NCBI GenBank assembly: GCA_032158295.1
Contig: CM063258.1
Location: 13,677,703-13,741,702, forward strand
From: Pycnopodia helianthoides
Taxonomy: Eukaryota > Echinodermata > Asteroidea > Forcipulatida > Asteriidae
DNA: 64,000 nt
Reading direction: 5' to 3'
Part shown: piece by piece, positions 54,690 through 64,000 of the stretch
How positions within the stretch are numbered: position 1 is the stretch's first letter
How the letters are laid out: every line of letters begins with the position of its first letter
Program-made: the position numbers and the translations under genes
Notes under the pieces: model-generated
What the model was told of the DNA's origin: nothing
The model's database searches: none
Seen by the model: the letters and a program-made list of their open reading frames with translations, nothing else

Positions 54690-54840
54690 TTTTACTTAGC
54701 AGAAACAGGTTACCTGCTAAAATGCGAAGTATTTCATATCGTTGTGACTGGTGCCCTGCTACTCTTTTGCTCAGCAAATACATTTGGTAAGCAGGACGAT
54801 TTGTGTGTATCTTGTGTCTGGAATTAGACCCTTGATAGTC
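54690..54840. mobile_element. diverged family K copy
   Basis: TTAGCAGAAACAGGTTACCT, GCTCAGCAAATACATTTGG and GTCTGGAATTAGACCC. Confidence 0.5.
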
Positions 54841-55130
54841 CTGTACATATTTAATTTGCATGCAGTGTATTTACATGAATCTCTGCTTGTGACCAACAGA
54901 GGGCTCACTTTACAACTGCTGGCTCTTCACTTACATTTTTTAGTCACGACACGAGCCATGCATGTAGACATGTCAGGGCTTGAATTTTACAATGGACCAC
55001 AGGTCCGAGGTCAGTAGTTTTAGTGTCGGGGGCAGTAAACTCATGACCAGTCAAGTCCAGCAGTCTTTTGTTTTTTCAATTGAATAATCACACCTTACTG
55101 TGTAATATCTTGAATAAAAATAAATTGTGT

Positions 55131-55525
55131 TTAAAGGAACATTACAGAATTGGTTTTGCTAACAAAACAGTTGCTGGCAGTGTGAGCACTTTATGTAATC
55201 CACCATAATACATAAACTGACAAACCTGTAGAAGTTTGAGGTCGATCGGCCATCTGGGTCACGAGAAAATAGTGAAAAACTGATTACACATTTTGCATGA
55301 AATCATATAGATTCAACAAATGAATAAAACGCTCACTGAGCGATAAACTCCAATCGGAAAATTAGTTTATTCATTTCTCATCAAATATGGCATCTCAGAC
55401 AGAAATATTTCAAGGGATGTTTTCTACTATCATCATCATTAGACCGTGTAAGTTTTATGTAAATCTGTGATCAAAAAGTATATTTTACAAGTTTTTTTCT
55501 TACCAATTCTGTAACGTTCCTTTAA
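55131..55525 (+). mobile_element. family T1 element nested in R1
   Basis: TTAAAGGAACATTACAGAAT to CTGTAACGTTCCTTTAA; inserted in R1 between TGTAATATCTTGAATAAA and TGTTGACTTTGAGTC. Confidence 0.87.
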
Positions 55526-55667
55526 GTGTTGACTTTGAGTCGATAACATACCTCTCAATTCTGTTGATTAATGAGGTAAGGCTATACCCATCGAGACAAA
55601 TGAGATCAAATCTTCTCTTTTACCGTATGTCTCAGAACTTGTTCAATATGTGATCATGTCAAACTGT

Positions 55668-55830
55668 CAGGCCTGGAATTACATGGAGGCTGCGGAGGCC
55701 ATCCCATGGCCTGGTCTTGGCCTTGGTGCCCCTTCAATAGTTTCCCATAGACTTTATGGTTTTCCCAATGAAAATGCCCTTTACAAAATGAAACTGGCCC
55801 TGCCCTCTCAAAGATGAAATTCTAGGCCTG
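55668..55830 (+). mobile_element. family E element nested in R1
   Basis: CAGGCCTGGAATTACATGG to ATGAAATTCTAGGCCTG, flanked on both sides by AACTGT (55662-55667, 55831-55836). Confidence 0.87.
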
Positions 55831-55963
55831 AACTGTATTTAGGAAGTTTTTTTCTCTTCTTTGATTCTGGTCTTGCAAAAAAAACAATTCTGGTCCAGTA
55901 AACATTTTGAGCTACAAGCCCTGTGGTCTTGTGGATTCCCCCCCCCCGAAATTTCGAGCCCTG

Positions 55964-56617
55964 CATGGACATAGACATGGTCATGGACTTTTTGAAATGG
56001 TTAAGTTACCCATTTGCCCGGTTAGTTTATCCCATGAAGTCCAATGCGATACGGCTAAAGATGTAAACCACTGGTAATGGTGTGGTGACACGTTCATGTA
56101 AAATAACAATTCTGAATCGAATGACACATTCTTGGCTTATGTAAGGACGTGTACGATTTGCCGGCTAGGGCTACCATTAGCTGAATCGCAGAGTCATCAT
56201 GTGTTGGAAGTATAGGATGCCCTTAGCAACAGTCATAGCTGGTGTGGCCAATTCTGATCTGGGCCTAACCTTCACGGACCTGATGTTTTGGTATGAATGG
56301 CATCCTGACTGCTCCCAGTGTTTACCATACCATATTGACCTGTCTAACCCTGGAAGAGGAAAGTGGGGGGGGGGGGGTACTAAGGTCATGAAAGTAGCAT
56401 GTTGTGTTGGTTGTATGATTGAGTCGTGCGGTCTAGACTTGATCATTTTAATGAGCTTCATGAATGATTCATGGCGATCATTTTAATGAGCTTCATGAAT
56501 GATTCATGGGTTGTTAAACTGAGTAATGATATTGAAGTTGGATGGCCTGATTATCGCTGGAAGATAACGCTTTCGGATTCGTTTTTTTTCTCTGATTGAA
56601 TTTTGACAGATGATGCT
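55964..56617. other. unassigned, with a 35-bp duplication
   Basis: GATCATTTTAATGAGCTTCA then TGAATGATTCATGG occurs twice in a row at 56442-56510. G run near 56365. No gene. Confidence 0.45.
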
Positions 56618-56784
56618 CAGGCCTGGAATTACACGGAGGCCACGGAGGCCATGGTCTCTGTTGCCCTGGTCTTGGCCTTGGTGCCCCTTCAAAAGTTACC
56701 CATAGACTTTAAGATTTTCCAGTGGAAGTGCCCATTGCAAAATGAAAATGGCCTTGCCCTCTCAAGGATGAAATTCCAGGCCTG
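56618..56784 (+). mobile_element. family E element, complete
   Basis: CAGGCCTGGAATTACACGG to GATGAAATTCCAGGCCTG, flanked by GATGCT at 56612-56617 and 56785-56790. Confidence 0.88.
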
Positions 56785-56869
56785 GATGCTGTTTCAGAAT
56801 GAAAAACATTAAAAAAATGTTCATATTGCCGTGGACAGTTGCACAAAATATACATGTATCAAGTAATAA

Positions 56870-57040
56870 ACCACAAGCTATTGACAAAATAGGGCGACTA
56901 ACATACATGTAGAGCGCAGGCACGTTAATCCGGAGGTCGTTGGTTCAAATCCCACTTTGTCAATTTTTCTTTGTTCAACCCAACACTATTAAAAATTTAC
57001 CCAGTCAGTTTCCCTTGCGGTTTATTACTTGATGACTGAA
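56870..57040 (+). mobile_element. SINE-B, decayed head
   Basis: GTTAATCCGGAGGTCGTTGG, TTCAAATCCCACTTTGTCAA, TTTACCCAGTCAGTTTCCCT. The A box is damaged (TACATGTAGAGCGC). Confidence 0.65.
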
Positions 57041-57054
57041 ATGAAAAATGTAGG

Positions 57055-57290
57055 TGATCCCCTGGCTGCCGCTTCCCAGGTTGTATCGTTAACTTGGGTG
57101 TGATCCCTGGCTACACGGCAGTTAACAATTGTATGGCTTTAGACTGGCAACCCTCAATCAAAGATTGACAAAATAGGGAGACCGCCAACACAGGGCTAGA
57201 TAGCTCAGTTGGTAGAAGTTTATCTGGAGGTCGTTGGTTCAAATCCCGCTCCAGTCAATTTTTCTTTGTTCAACCCCACATTAAAATATA
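57055..57290 (+). mobile_element. SINE-B with upstream head
   Basis: Head GTTAACTTGGGTGTGATCCC, ATAGCTCAGTTGGTAGAAG, GGTTCAAATCCCGCTCCAGT, tail TTTTTCTTTGTTCAACCC. The anticodon-arm region is deleted. Confidence 0.68.
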
Positions 57291-57630
57291 CATCAGACAC
57301 ATTTTTTGTATGGACATGATTTATTTTGGGGATCCTGGGTAATTCATTTTTAGTTTTCAATTAAATTGCCACTAATGATTGGCAGATTTGTTCATGCAAT
57401 ACGTCAAATTGTTACTTCAGATTTTTTTACCCAGAAAGTGGGTATAGCCCACAAGAGGCCTGTGCCACATGCAGGTAGCCTCTTGCACTCTTGTTAAAAA
57501 ATGTCTGCTTCTCTTCTGCAAGAGACAGACATCACGACTGTAAAAGCTCAACAGGTGTGGAAGCTTGGATTCCAAATTGTATCACACACACGCAGCGCCA
57601 TTAGATTGGACAGGCAGTTGTACCTGTATG
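57291..57630. other. unassigned intron sequence
   Basis: Nothing recognised. Confidence 0.4.
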
Positions 57631-58021
57631 TTAAAGGAACATTACAGAATTGGTTTTTGCTAACAAAACAGTTGCTGGCAGTGTAAGCACTTGATGTAAT
57701 CCACCATATACATAAACTGACAAACCTGTAGAAGTTTGAGATCGATCGGCCATCTGGGTCACGAGAAAAACGATTACACATTTGCATGAAATCATATAGA
57801 TTCAACAATGAATTAAAAAAAAAAACGCTCACTGAGCGATAAACTCCAATCGGAAAATTAGTTTATTAATTTCTAATCAAATATGGCATTTCAGACAGAA
57901 ATATTTCAAGGGATGTTTTCTACTATCATCATCGTTAGACTGTGTAAGTTTTATGTAAATCTGTGATTAAAAAGTATATTTTACAAGTTTTTTTCTTACC
58001 AACTCTGTAATGTTCCTTTAA
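57631..58021 (+). mobile_element. family T1 element, complete
   Basis: TTAAAGGAACATTACAGAAT to CTGTAATGTTCCTTTAA. Confidence 0.87.
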
Positions 58022-58174
58022 CGTGCAAAGACTTACACTACAGGAAGTGCCATCCATAGTTTTGAGACGACTTAAGCCGAAAGTTTTAAGACAGTGATTG
58101 TTTTAAATAAATAATTGAGTCAGCCTAACGCAGAATTATTAAACAAAACAAGAGGGAATTTTGTTAAATTGCCT

Positions 58175-58477
58175 GTTGAAGGCAGGGTGTACTTTTGGTG
58201 ATTACTCGACAAGGTGATGACCATCGAAAGAGATAATTTTTCATCCCTAAATTTGGATTTGAGAAATGCTTCAGCCTTGAAGCCTCTTTCAGGTATCTGA
58301 AAGCACTCAATTCTATGCCACAAGAGTGTTTTTTTGTTCTTTCATTGTTTTCTTGCAACTTTAATGACCAATTGAGCCCATATTTTCATTTGTTTGTTGT
58401 ATTATGCATACGTTGGATTTCACCAAGCGAGGATACTTCAGTCTTTGACAATTACCAAAGGTATACCCTGCCTTTAA
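58175..58477 (-). mobile_element. family T4 element
   Basis: GAAGGCAGGGTGTACTTTTG to AAGGTATACCCTGCCTTTAA, which are inverted repeats here because both ends are of the GGCAGGGTRTAC type. Inverted module around 58370. Confidence 0.72.
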
Positions 58478-58489
58478 CAACTGAACTTA

Positions 58490-58735
58490 TTGGGCTAAAA
58501 AGAAAAGAAAAAGTAAACGAGTTGCAATTGGAAAGCAAAACAAAACATTTAATAGATGTTTTAAGAATTTAGTTTTTGTTGTGTTTGTTTTACACCGTAC
58601 ACCATTGTGTGCGCTGTATACTCATTCCCGAGTCCTGTGAACAAAATCTACAAGCATATTACTCATGGGGGATTCGAACCCATGACCTTTTGCCATTCTA
58701 GAACAGATGTCTGACCACATACTAGAACATAAAAT
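58490..58735 (-). mobile_element. SINE-C, inverted
   Basis: CACCGTACACCATTGTGTGC, GGGGGATTCGAACCCATGAC (inverted B box) and CATTCTAGAACAGATGTCTG. Confidence 0.7.
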
Positions 58736-58740
58736 ATACA

Positions 58741-59147
58741 ACCACTAAAACCGTTTCTTATTTTGGGGTGTGTGTAAAAGTATCTCTGGTCTAACAAAAA
58801 AATGCACCTGTGGTTTATTCCCCATCATGGCCAACGAAAGTAGATGACTTGTTTCTCGTCAGCGCCCACATGTCATTTTGTCCCCGCACCAAATAATTTC
58901 ATCATACTGAAATTTTGTTATTTTGTAATGAAAAATAAAGAAAACCTGACACAAGCTAGCCCTTGCGAAAGATTTCAGTTGTGGGCTCGGTTTTGTAGCT
59001 TCGCAAACATATCACTGAATGCAATATACCAACCGTATTTTGTATCTGGTCCGATATGGAGTCTCCAGCATGCGTCGGCAGCGCGCCGTATCGATTCCTC
59101 TGGTCACTAAATGTTCGAGAGCAGCTCATTCGGGCGGGGCGAGGGAA
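58741..59147. other. unassigned intron sequence
   Basis: Nothing recognised; the 88-codon plus frame at 58844 has no domain. Confidence 0.4.
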
Positions 59148-59625
59148 AAAATGGCAAAGTGAGGTTGAGGTTGCGAGGGAAAAATGGCAAAGTGAGGTTG
59201 AGGTTACGAGGGAAAACTGGCACAGTGAGTTGAGGTTGCGAGGGAAAAATGCACAGTGAGGGTTGAGGTTGCGAGGAAAAATGGCAAAGTGAGGTTGAGG
59301 TTGCGAGGGAAAACTGGCACAGTGAGCTGAGGGTGCGAGGGAAAAATGTCAAAGTAGGTTGAGGTTGCGAGGGAAAACTGGCACATGAGTGAGGGTGCAA
59401 GGGAAAATGGCAAGTGAGGTTGAGGTTGCGAAGAAAAAAGGCAAGTGAGGTTGAGGTTGCGAGGGAAAAATGGCAAAGTGAGGTTGAGGTTGCAGGGAAA
59501 AATGGCAAAGTGAGGTTGAGTTGCGAGGGAAAAAATGGCAAAGTGAGGTTGAGGTGCGAGGAAAACTGGCACAGTGAGGTTGAGGGTGCGAGGGAAAATG
59601 GCAAAGTGAGGTTGAAGGTTGCGAA
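59148..59625 (+). repeat. 33-bp minisatellite, about 14 units
   Basis: Unit GTGAGGTTGAGGTTGCGAGG plus GAAAAATGGCAAA, with variants carrying CTGGCACA and many 1-bp indels. The minus frames of 173-213 codons are repeat translations. Confidence 0.9.
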
Positions 59626-61839
59626 CAATCGCTGGTACGTTGCAACCTGGTTTCCACACTGCGTTCATATACATGTAGTGTTCATGAAACTCGGCTGCTA
59701 TTTTGCCGTGGTCGAGATTGTTAATAATTTGTCGTTTTTTTGTAAGGGGGGTTGCATTCTTTTGATGAGAAATAATGAATAATGAAAAACAATAATAAAT
59801 CCTCACCAAAACTTGACAAATGACTGATGAGAAACTAGTATTCACCTTTCACTGGCCCTAAGTTCAACCCAAGCGTTAGACAAAGTACGTAGTTTACAGC
59901 CGGATCAAGTTTCAGAATTTCTTGACATTTTTTCATGAACAATTTTAGGTAGGATATTCACCAATCAGACAGTCGTACATAAATCTCTGAACCACAACAG
60001 TAATTAAACCCCATTCCTTTAGAACCAGTGACTCATTGTGTGGAGTTATAGTGTACCATCAGTGCATTGTGTCACACAGTACACTCATTATGGAGTGGGG
60101 GGGGGGGTCTTTTATACGGCTGTCTTTTACTGTCTTTTCCCAGCCCAAAAGTCAACCTGGCGGCAATGGTTGCAATTTGTTTGAGTCTGTGTGAAGTACC
60201 CAGACCATAAAAGTCCCCGAATAGGAGGTCAATTCGAACACAATGGCATTTGCCAGTGTTTTCCTTGTCCCCAACGAGGTTTATCATCGCTTTATGCTGT
60301 GTTTCCTTCTTTTTTTTGCGAACAACAGTCAGGGGGGGGGGGTGTATTGGTAATTTTCTTTTCACGGTTTGACGGACAGGTTCCTAAGCTGGGCCCCTTG
60401 GGTGATGACATTGTTGTGATTGCAAACAAACGAAAAACCACCCCGAAATCGCCAAGAGTGAAGACTGACAAAAATCAAGTCGGGACAAAAAAAAAGTTTG
60501 AAGAGGTGCTTGAAAAAAATCTGTTGGGTTTAACACGTTGATATACATGGAGTCATTCCAGATGAACATAATAGCCGGTCAAATGGCACCAGGAAGAATG
60601 GCAGTACAACTTGTACAAGTAATCAAATGTCATCTTGATTTTTTCAGCGATTCTTTGGAGTCATTGTGGAGGGAGGGGGGGGGGTCCTAAGAGGGGTGTT
60701 CCACCTTAAAACGTCAACAGTGAAGTTCAAACACTGACCTGCTTTTGGGTTTACAGTTCACTCACCCCAAGTTCAGGAACAATGCTCAGGCGGACACAGT
60801 CGTCGGAATGTGAGATTTCCACGTAACATCAGTGTATTTGGCTCAAACAGAAACTTTCCTTGTGGTTTAATTACCATGGTTACGAAGCATGTGAATCAGT
60901 TTTAAGGGGGGGGGTGGGCGAGAAACAAAAAAAAAGCAGAAAAGAAACTCTTTGATTCCGGGAATTTTGTTATTCATCAATTTTCGCTCATGCGTTTTCT
61001 CCCCCTGGTTCAACCACCCCCTGCCACCTACTGGAAAGCAAGGAACTTGCTTCAGGCCTTTTTTAAACGGAACAACAACAAAAAGAGTAAGAAAACGAAG
61101 AAGGGGGAGAAGAAAAGTGCAATGTATTAAGAAATGTCCTCACAAAGCAGTTTCCAGGAAATGAACCAATCTTCCGGGCCTTATAGAATCTCCACCGTTT
61201 CCTGGAGTGCTGGACCGATGACTCTTTTGCCTGGGTACTACGGATTTCATCGCTGTTCGCGGACGCGAGTTCGAAATGTGGTTTTTCTTGCAAGACGCTT
61301 GCGGAGCGACAACGCTTAATTAAACGTTGGATTTGGCCCAGTTTAACTTCCCCTGCTCCATTTCCTGCATGTACCGTAAAAAGTGGTGTTAAATTTGCCA
61401 AGAATTCTTTATCAAAATATTCCACCTTCCTGTATTGTGTTTCTGTGAAAGTACATGTTATTAAAACGGGATATTAACTAAAATGGAATTCATGGTTTTA
61501 GAAAAACAGTGCAGGGAGTCATTTGATAGATTCTGGAAGAATTGTAAATTCTCTTTATGATGGTGTTTTTTCTCAATATTGTATTTGGACACATCATCTG
61601 TAAATTGTTTTGTGTATTATTTATTATGAAATAATGATTATAAATTTTGGTTTTTCTTGATAATGGTTCATGCCTAGCTTTGTCTGTTTCCCCCGAGATC
61701 TTCTCTTTTCTTTAAAGTAGAATTATTGACCCTGTGCATTGACCCATGACAAACCAGTGGTTGTCTCTTAGATGGGGTCAGAAGTCAAAATGTGGGATTG
61801 GCAACAGTGCAGTATTTTGTCAGTATCTTTGTTCAGGGG
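59626..61839. other. repeat-poor stretch without a supported gene
   Basis: Frames at 60191-60541 (plus) and 61063-61425 (minus) exceed 100 codons but show no domain I recognise; the first runs through a G homopolymer. G runs near 60098, 60335 and 60675. Confidence 0.4.
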
Positions 61840-62115
61840 CGCCCCTCAGGGTGGTCCCTCTGCTGCCACTTCCCTGGTTGTATCGCAAACTTGGGTGTGA
61901 TCCCTGGCTATGATCCCTGGCTACATGACGGCAGTTACAGGTTGAATGGCTTCTGACTGGCTGGCACCACCCTCCAGAACAAAGATATTGACAAAATAGG
62001 GAGACTGCCAACATGAGGGCTAGATAGCTCAGTTGGTAGAGCGCCGGTATGTTAATCCGAAGATAGCAGGTTCAAGTCCAGCTCTAGTCAATACTTCTCT
62101 GTTCAACCCATGGAG
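61840..62115 (+). mobile_element. SINE-B, longest copy
   Basis: Head TTGTATCGCAAACTTGGGTG and TTGACAAAATAGGGAGACTG; ATAGCTCAGTTGGTAGAGCG (A box) and GGTTCAAGTCCAGCTC (B box). Confidence 0.72.
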
Positions 62116-62236
62116 GTCGAATTTAAAGTACCTCTATGTTCAACCCGAAACTATTCAAAAGACAAACAAACACCCCAAACACATCAATAAACAAACAAAC
62201 AAACACCCCAACAAAAAAACAAACATACATCCTAAA

Positions 62237-62586
62237 CAGGCCTTGCGTTTAAGCTTTTTGTAAAGTAGCCGCAAACTGTGTATTTTACTTGCCCCCAGGA
62301 AGTTTTAGTAGCCCAGATTTTACACAGGAATTGCTATAAATGTAATGTTCTGATGTGTAATGTTAACGATCACAACCAGTTTAATGGTCAAATGAAGTTA
62401 TGTTCACACGTTCAATAATGATTAACACATTTTTATACATTAATTATTCACATCTGAAAAGGAAGAAATGAGCATTTTAAACAAATTTTTAGTAGCCCAC
62501 AGGGCAAGTTGAGAAGTGGTGTTTACTAGCCCATAGCATTTTTTACTAGACAATGTACGCCTGGCTAGTGTTAAGGGCGAGCCCTG
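62237..62586 (+). mobile_element. family R2 element
   Basis: CAGGCCTTGCGTTTAAGC to TTAAGGGCGAGCCCTG, flanked by CTAAA and CTAAG (5-bp duplication, one mismatch). Confidence 0.8.
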
Positions 62587-62925
62587 CTAAGAAATTCCCC
62601 AACAAAGAAAAAAAAAACGAAAAAAAAAAACAATCAAACAAACAAAGAGGCAAACAAACAAACCTACCAACCATTGATGGAAATTTCCCTGGAATTGTAA
62701 GATAAGAATTGAATGACAAATGATGGTCCAAGGAACACTCCTCTCCAGACATTCTTCCGGTCGGATCGTTCACTTGGAATAAATGAGATCCTCCAGTTGA
62801 CCTCTTGTCATCATTGAAGTGGGCCGGTTGAACCATAATGTTTACCACTTAAGAAAAAATATATTGCCAGCTCATTCATACAAATTTCTTGTGGGTAACT
62901 GCTCACATGTAGGTCAGTTTTGTAC
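62587..62925. other. unassigned, A-rich
   Basis: Nothing recognised. Confidence 0.4.
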
Positions 62926-63324
62926 CTTTTTAGTTATGTATAATTTATTTGCATATATTGAATTCTTGGATTGTGAGTATACAGTGCTTAAATGTACATT
63001 GGAATTAAATTATGTATAATTTATTTGCATATATTTAATTCTTGGATTGTGAGTATACAGTGCTTAAATGTACATTGGAATTAAATTATGTATAATTTAT
63101 TTGCATATATTTAATTCTTGGATTGTGAGTATACAGTGCTTAAATGTACATTGGAATTAAATTATGTATAATTTATTTGCGTATATTTAATTCTTGGATT
63201 GTGAGTAGGCCTATACAGTGCTTGCTACATTTGTGTAAATGTACATTGGAATTAAATTATGTATAATTTATTTGCATATATTTAATTCTTGGATTGTGAG
63301 TATACAGTGCTTAAATGTACATTG
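62926..63324 (+). repeat. 76-bp satellite, about 5 units
   Basis: GGAATTAAATTATGTATAAT, TTATTTGCATATATTTAATT and GTGAGTATACAGTGCTTAAA repeat with a 76-bp period; one unit has a 20-bp insertion near 63209-63236. Confidence 0.88.
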
Positions 63325-63407
63325 AAAGAGGATGGTGAACTATATATAAAAACACAAACAATATTTTTTATCCCTGGTGCAAATTTAATATCTATTCAAA
63401 TTGTTGC

Positions 63408-63475
63408 AGTACACGCTGCTAAAATATACGATTTGAACTGCCTCTAGCTACTGGGCAAGCAGAATATGTTTGGTC
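63408..63475 (+). mobile_element. fragment upstream of SINE-C
   Basis: CGCTGCTAAAATATACGATT and TGAACTGCCTCTAGCTACTG match 54195-54250, then stop before the tRNA-like part. Confidence 0.5.
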
Positions 63476-64000
63476 GTAGATAGAAGATGCCTTACAAATT
63501 TTTTTATTATTATTATTATTTTTAAGAAACATGTACTTTAAAAAAGAACGTAGTTTGATGTTTCTTGCACTATTGATGGTTGGTTTGAAGATGAATTTAC
63601 TCATTGATGGAACAACTGCATGCCTCCATTTAATTACCAATTCTATATGGCGAGACGTCTGTTTTCTTTGGAAATGTACACACTCCTGTTTACAAAGCAC
63701 TGCTTCTCTCCGAGTCTGGCCAGCATGTTGGTTTTCAATTTGTCAGACCTGCACTTTGACAAAGGTCAATTAAACTTGAAGGACAAAACCCCATTCACTG
63801 GAGCTCCTCAAATATTGATAAAAATGTTTCACCCCGGCTTTTGTCCCAGACATGTAACACCAACACTGCATGACACTTTATTCTGTGAACACACACAAGG
63901 CCAACCCCCCCCCCCTATCTCCTGAGGCCATTGACCATTTTGGCACTCTCCTATTGGCCGATGGAGCTGGTGTAGCCCCGCCCACACTGGATGACATCAC
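63476..64000. other. unassigned window end
   Basis: Overlapping plus frames at 63531 and 63620 show no domain. CCCCGCCCAC near 63977 is an Sp1-like GC box but there is no gene beside it in view. Confidence 0.4.

Larger units (their letters stand above)
54974..55963 (+). mobile_element. family R1 element carrying T1 and E insertions
   Basis: CAGGGCTTGAATTTTACAAT to AATTTCGAGCCCTG, flanked by CATGT and CATGG (5-bp duplication, one mismatch). The R1 sequence resumes precisely after each nested element. Confidence 0.82.
6048..64000 (+). other. presumed first intron of the ABL gene (at least 58 kb)
   Basis: From the donor at 6048 to the window end I found no exon encoding the ABL 'RWxSKENLL' region, SH3, SH2 or kinase motifs and no other convincing multi-exon gene. 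The stretch is mostly transposon copies, satellites and AT-rich sequence. Very long first introns are typical of ABL genes. A gene hidden in the intron cannot be excluded. Confidence 0.6.

Noticed and set aside
59107..59845. Minus frames of 173-213 codons rich in Leu, Pro, Phe and Ser
   Set aside because: Translations of the 33-bp minisatellite; no start or splice context.
60191..60541. 116-codon plus frame with a Lys-rich C-terminal half
   Set aside because: It crosses a G homopolymer and shows no recognisable domain. An acceptor-like CACGGTTTGACGGACAG before VPKLGPLGDD is weak, so I do not call an exon.
61063..61425. 120-codon minus frame
   Set aside because: No domain, no similarity I recognise, and the C-terminal part is a low-complexity Ser/Cys run.

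Overview
This is eukaryotic nuclear DNA from a marine invertebrate deuterostome, most likely an echinoderm and probably a sea star. That rests on coding exons split by GT-AG introns, the absence of operons, and a dense AT-rich carpet of short TTAA-flanked elements and tRNA-derived SINEs. The repeat-based placement comes from memory and was not searched. Most open frames are short and fall inside repeats; I treat only a handful as coding.

Layout. (1) 362-3336, minus strand: a lipocalin gene of the apolipoprotein D / Lazarillo type. Four coding exons join in frame through consistent splice phases; only the exon carrying the start codon is not found. (2) 3337-5842: the divergent interval between two head-to-head genes, holding several inserted elements and then the 5' flank and leader of the next gene. 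(3) 5843-6047, plus strand: the first coding exon of an ABL-family tyrosine kinase, with the myristoylated 'MGQQ' N-terminus and a phase-1 donor. (4) 6048-64000: no ABL SH3, SH2 or kinase exon is visible, so the rest of the window is most simply the first intron of this ABL gene, at least 58 kb. Two non-repeat islands in it, near 32.2 kb and 44.9 kb, each hold a short ATG-initiated frame ending at a phase-1 donor. They are candidate alternative first exons, the 44.9 kb one being the better.

The intron is a museum of non-autonomous transposons. I distinguish TTAA-target families T1-T8, CAGGGCTCG-tipped families R1 and R2 with 5-bp target duplications, family E with 6-bp duplications, smaller families J, K, L and M, an element carrying repeated 18-mers, one 8-bp-target hAT-like element, three tRNA-derived SINE families (A, B, C) and decayed LINE ends. 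Insertions nest two or three deep, and target duplications allow relative dating. Tandem arrays of 18, 24, 33, 70, 76 and 112 bp are present; at least two have grown from inside a transposon copy (24 bp in an E element, 112 bp from family M).

The most interesting unexplained signal is a module reading roughly AACAAACCTGTGAAAATTTG. It sits about 75-90 bp inside one end of several TTAA families whose tips otherwise differ. The families look like mosaics of interchangeable half-elements sharing this module. All family names are local to this report.
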